Shown piece by piece: positions 62,558-64,000 of a DNA stretch of 64,000 nucleotides. Position numbers and translations under genes: made by a program. The DNA comes from Planctomycetota bacterium (GTDB lineage: Bacteria; Planctomycetota; UBA1135; GCA-002686595), in contig JADJLZ010000004.1 in NCBI GenBank assembly GCA_016709875.1, positions 120,952-184,951 on the forward strand, read 5' to 3'. Positions within the stretch are counted from its first letter, which is position 1. The number at the start of each line of letters is the position of its first letter. Under the pieces are notes generated by a model. It was not told the DNA's origin. It ran no database searches and saw nothing but the letters and a program-made list of their open reading frames with translations.

Positions 62558-63297
62558 CAGTCGACGGGGAGCTCGAGGACGGCGCCGGCTTCGATCCGCA
62601 GCGCGTCGACGTGCGCGGCGAGCGGTTCGCCTTCCTTGACGAGCAGGTGCACGTGCGTCTTCTCGCCCATGTGCGTCAGCGTGCCGGGCGAGAGCGTCGT
62701 GTAGAAGCCGACCAGGCGGCCCTTCGCGCTCGGCAGGAGCCTGCGCACCGGTTCGGTTTCGCGCGGGCCCTTGCCCATGTACGGGCAACGGCCGTGCAGC
62801 ACGTGCGCGCGCACGTCGCGGAACTCGCCCTCGATCACGAAGGGGAAGGTGATCGCGCGGCCTAGACCATGCTCTCGCGCCGCTTTCTCGACGAAAGCCT
62901 CGATGCCCGAGGCCGCGAGGCCGGGCGGGACGCTCACACGGATCCAGTGCGGCACGCGCGCCACCGCGAGCACGGTCGCGAGCTCGCCGGGCGCGGCTCC
63001 CGCGCGCGTGTCGAGCGTTCCCAGATCGCCCGAGCGCGTGCACCACACGACGCCGTCGAGGATCACGACCTCGCCCGCGAGCTGCTCGAGCGCGCCGATA
63101 CCGACGAGCTCGGGGTCTCCCGAAAGCGTGCTCAGCTCGACGCGGCCTTGCGTCTTCTGCTCCATCATCACCTCGCGCATCGTGCCGTAGAGGTCGACGC
63201 GGCCGTTCCAGGGCGCGCGCGTGCTGCGGCAGCCCGCGAGCAGCGCGAGCAGCGCGAGCCGCGCGAGCAGCACGCCGAGCGCGAGCCCGTTCTTCAC
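62557..63297 (-). CDS. Lipoprotein related to alpha-acetolactate decarboxylase
   Basis: 246 residues from a GTG that overlaps the stop of the upstream oxidoreductase gene (GTGA). Lipobox LLALLAGC. The fold pattern follows acetolactate decarboxylase: TLSGDPELVGIGALEQLAGE, VVILDGVVWCTRSGDLG, TLTHMGEKTHVHLLVKEGEP. The metal-binding His pair HVH and a later His (EPLAAHVDAL) are present at nearly the expected spacing (14 instead of about 13). Export as a lipoprotein is unusual for this enzyme, so it may have a different substrate. Confidence 0.65.
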   Translation of the reverse strand: MKNGLALGVLLARLALLALLAGCRSTRAPWNGRVDLYGTMREVMMEQKTQGRVELSTLSGDPELVGIGALEQLAGEVVILDGVVWCTRSGDLGTLDTRAGAAPGELATVLAVARVPHWIRVSVPPGLAASGIEAFVEKAAREHGLGRAITFPFVIEGEFRDVRAHVLHGRCPYMGKGPRETEPVRRLLPSAKGRLVGFYTTLSPGTLTHMGEKTHVHLLVKEGEPLAAHVDALRIEAGAVLELPVD

Positions 63298-64000
63298 CCG
63301 TCCCTCCAGCTGCGCGCGAGGCGCGCGACTTCCTCCGCGCAGCCCCAGGAGAGCGTGACGCCCGCGCCGCCGTGGCCGTAGTCGTGGATCAGCATGCGCT
63401 CGGGCCCGGGCTTCTCGGCTTCGAGGCGCACGACCGAGCGCGCCGGGCGCAGTCCGCGTTGCGTTCCGAGCTCGCGCGCGTTCGCGAGTTGCGGATCGAG
63501 CTTGCGGCAGCGCGCGCGGATGCCCTCGAGCATGGCGCGGCGCGCGGCCTCGTCGGCGTGCTCGTCCTCGAGCGAGCCGCCGAGCACGACGTCATTGGCG
63601 CGCGGGATCACGTAGGTCGGCTGCGGGCCGCTGAAGTCGAACCAGAAGCGGTCGCTGCCGGTGTGCTCGACGCGCAGCACCTGGCCCGCCGCGGCGTGCA
63701 GGTCCTCGTCCTCCGCCAGCTCGCGCGCGCCGAGTCCAGTCGCGTTCACCACCAGCGGCGCGGTGAGGAAGGCCTCCTCGAAGAACAGCACGCGCCGCGT
63801 GCGCAGCGTCGCGCCGAGCGCGCGCACGCGCTGTTCGAGCCAGGCCATGTAGATCGGCGTCTCGATCACGGGCGCCTTGAATTCGAAGCCGCGCGCGGTG
63901 CCGCGCGGGAGCTCCGAGGGGGCCAGCTCGCGCAGCGCGGGCAGCTCGACGATCCAGGGCTGCGGCTCGACGAGGGGGCCGAAGACCTCGCAGCCCGTGC
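63294..64000 (-). CDS. FAD-dependent oxidoreductase, DAO family (C-terminal part)
   Basis: The gene runs out of the window; about 235 residues are seen. Typical D-amino-acid-oxidase family segments: PLVVNATGLGARELAED, AAAGQVLRVEHTG, TYVIPRANDVVLGGSLEDEH, RGLRPARSVVRLEAEK, and the C-terminal dinucleotide-site part MLIHDYGHGGAGVTLSWGCAEEVARLA. It oxidises an amine or amino acid with FAD. Coupled to the downstream lipoprotein gene by a 4-nt overlap. Confidence 0.85.
   Translation of the reverse strand, partial: TGCEVFGPLVEPQPWIVELPALRELAPSELPRGTARGFEFKAPVIETPIYMAWLEQRVRALGATLRTRRVLFFEEAFLTAPLVVNATGLGARELAEDEDLHAAAGQVLRVEHTGSDRFWFDFSGPQPTYVIPRANDVVLGGSLEDEHADEAARRAMLEGIRARCRKLDPQLANARELGTQRGLRPARSVVRLEAEKPGPERMLIHDYGHGGAGVTLSWGCAEEVARLARSWRDG

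Overview
The window looks like chromosomal DNA of a very GC-rich planctomycete (inference). Protein-coding third positions are almost all G or C. The best taxonomic hints are the secreted protein at 1306-2406, with the Cys-rich C-terminal domain (FCAGDG, ACPCNNN, GCLNS) that I associate with high-GC planctomycetes of the Poly30/Pla163 type, a DUF6288 gene, a DUF3472 protein, a multihaem PA14 cytochrome next to a secreted beta-propeller dehydrogenase-like protein, and an ECF sigma factor fused to a large extracytoplasmic part. No species can be named from the sequence alone.

Layout. 1-1.3 kb: end of an unknown gene, tRNA-Gly(GCC), and a hicBA toxin-antitoxin pair enclosed between the tRNA 3' half and a second 45-bp copy of it. 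1.3-7.6 kb: secreted LamB-like protein, HutD-like protein, TMEM175-like channel, EamA transporter, antiporter with EIIA domain, frameshifted M48 lipoprotein protease. 7.6-13.9 kb: sigma-factor fusion, ferredoxin, plsY-gpsA (phospholipid precursors) and two small membrane proteins. 14-25.3 kb: tRNA-Pro(GGG), secreted hydrolases and propellers, the cytochrome/dehydrogenase pair, DbpA helicase. 25.4-27.2 kb: a secreted double-thioredoxin protein whose reading frame is interrupted by an in-frame TGA followed by a near copy of the E. coli fdhF SECIS hairpin, so a very likely selenoprotein. 27.2-38.2 kb: sialate esterase/DUF6288 gene with many frameshifts, thioredoxin-like protein, SnoaL-like/2OG-oxygenase pair, ArsR regulator operon with glyoxalase-like and DUF1905 genes, esterases. 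38.2-48.4 kb: an uncharacterised metallopeptidase/ATP-grasp pair, a dicarboxylate symporter, ankyrin protein, GH32 fructan hydrolase, MddA-like methyltransferase, hydrolase-LuxR fusion. 48.4-48.6 kb: a tiny membrane protein that is a second selenoprotein candidate. 48.6-64 kb: MFS transporter, secreted thioredoxin-like and peptidase genes, four membrane-anchored carboxypeptidase-regulatory-like proteins around an NhaP-type antiporter, an alpha/beta hydrolase, a four-domain S1 protein, paired bidirectional terminators, an acetolactate-decarboxylase-like lipoprotein, and the end of a DAO-family oxidoreductase.

How it works together. Most genes are housekeeping or envelope/secretion functions in short, tightly overlapping operons (ATGA/GTGA/TTGA junctions). 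Promoters have a clear TAnnnT -10 box, often only 7-12 nt before the start codon, which points to frequent leaderless mRNAs. The two selenoprotein candidates are the most unusual content: they predict that this organism carries SelA/SelB/SelC/SelD elsewhere in its genome.
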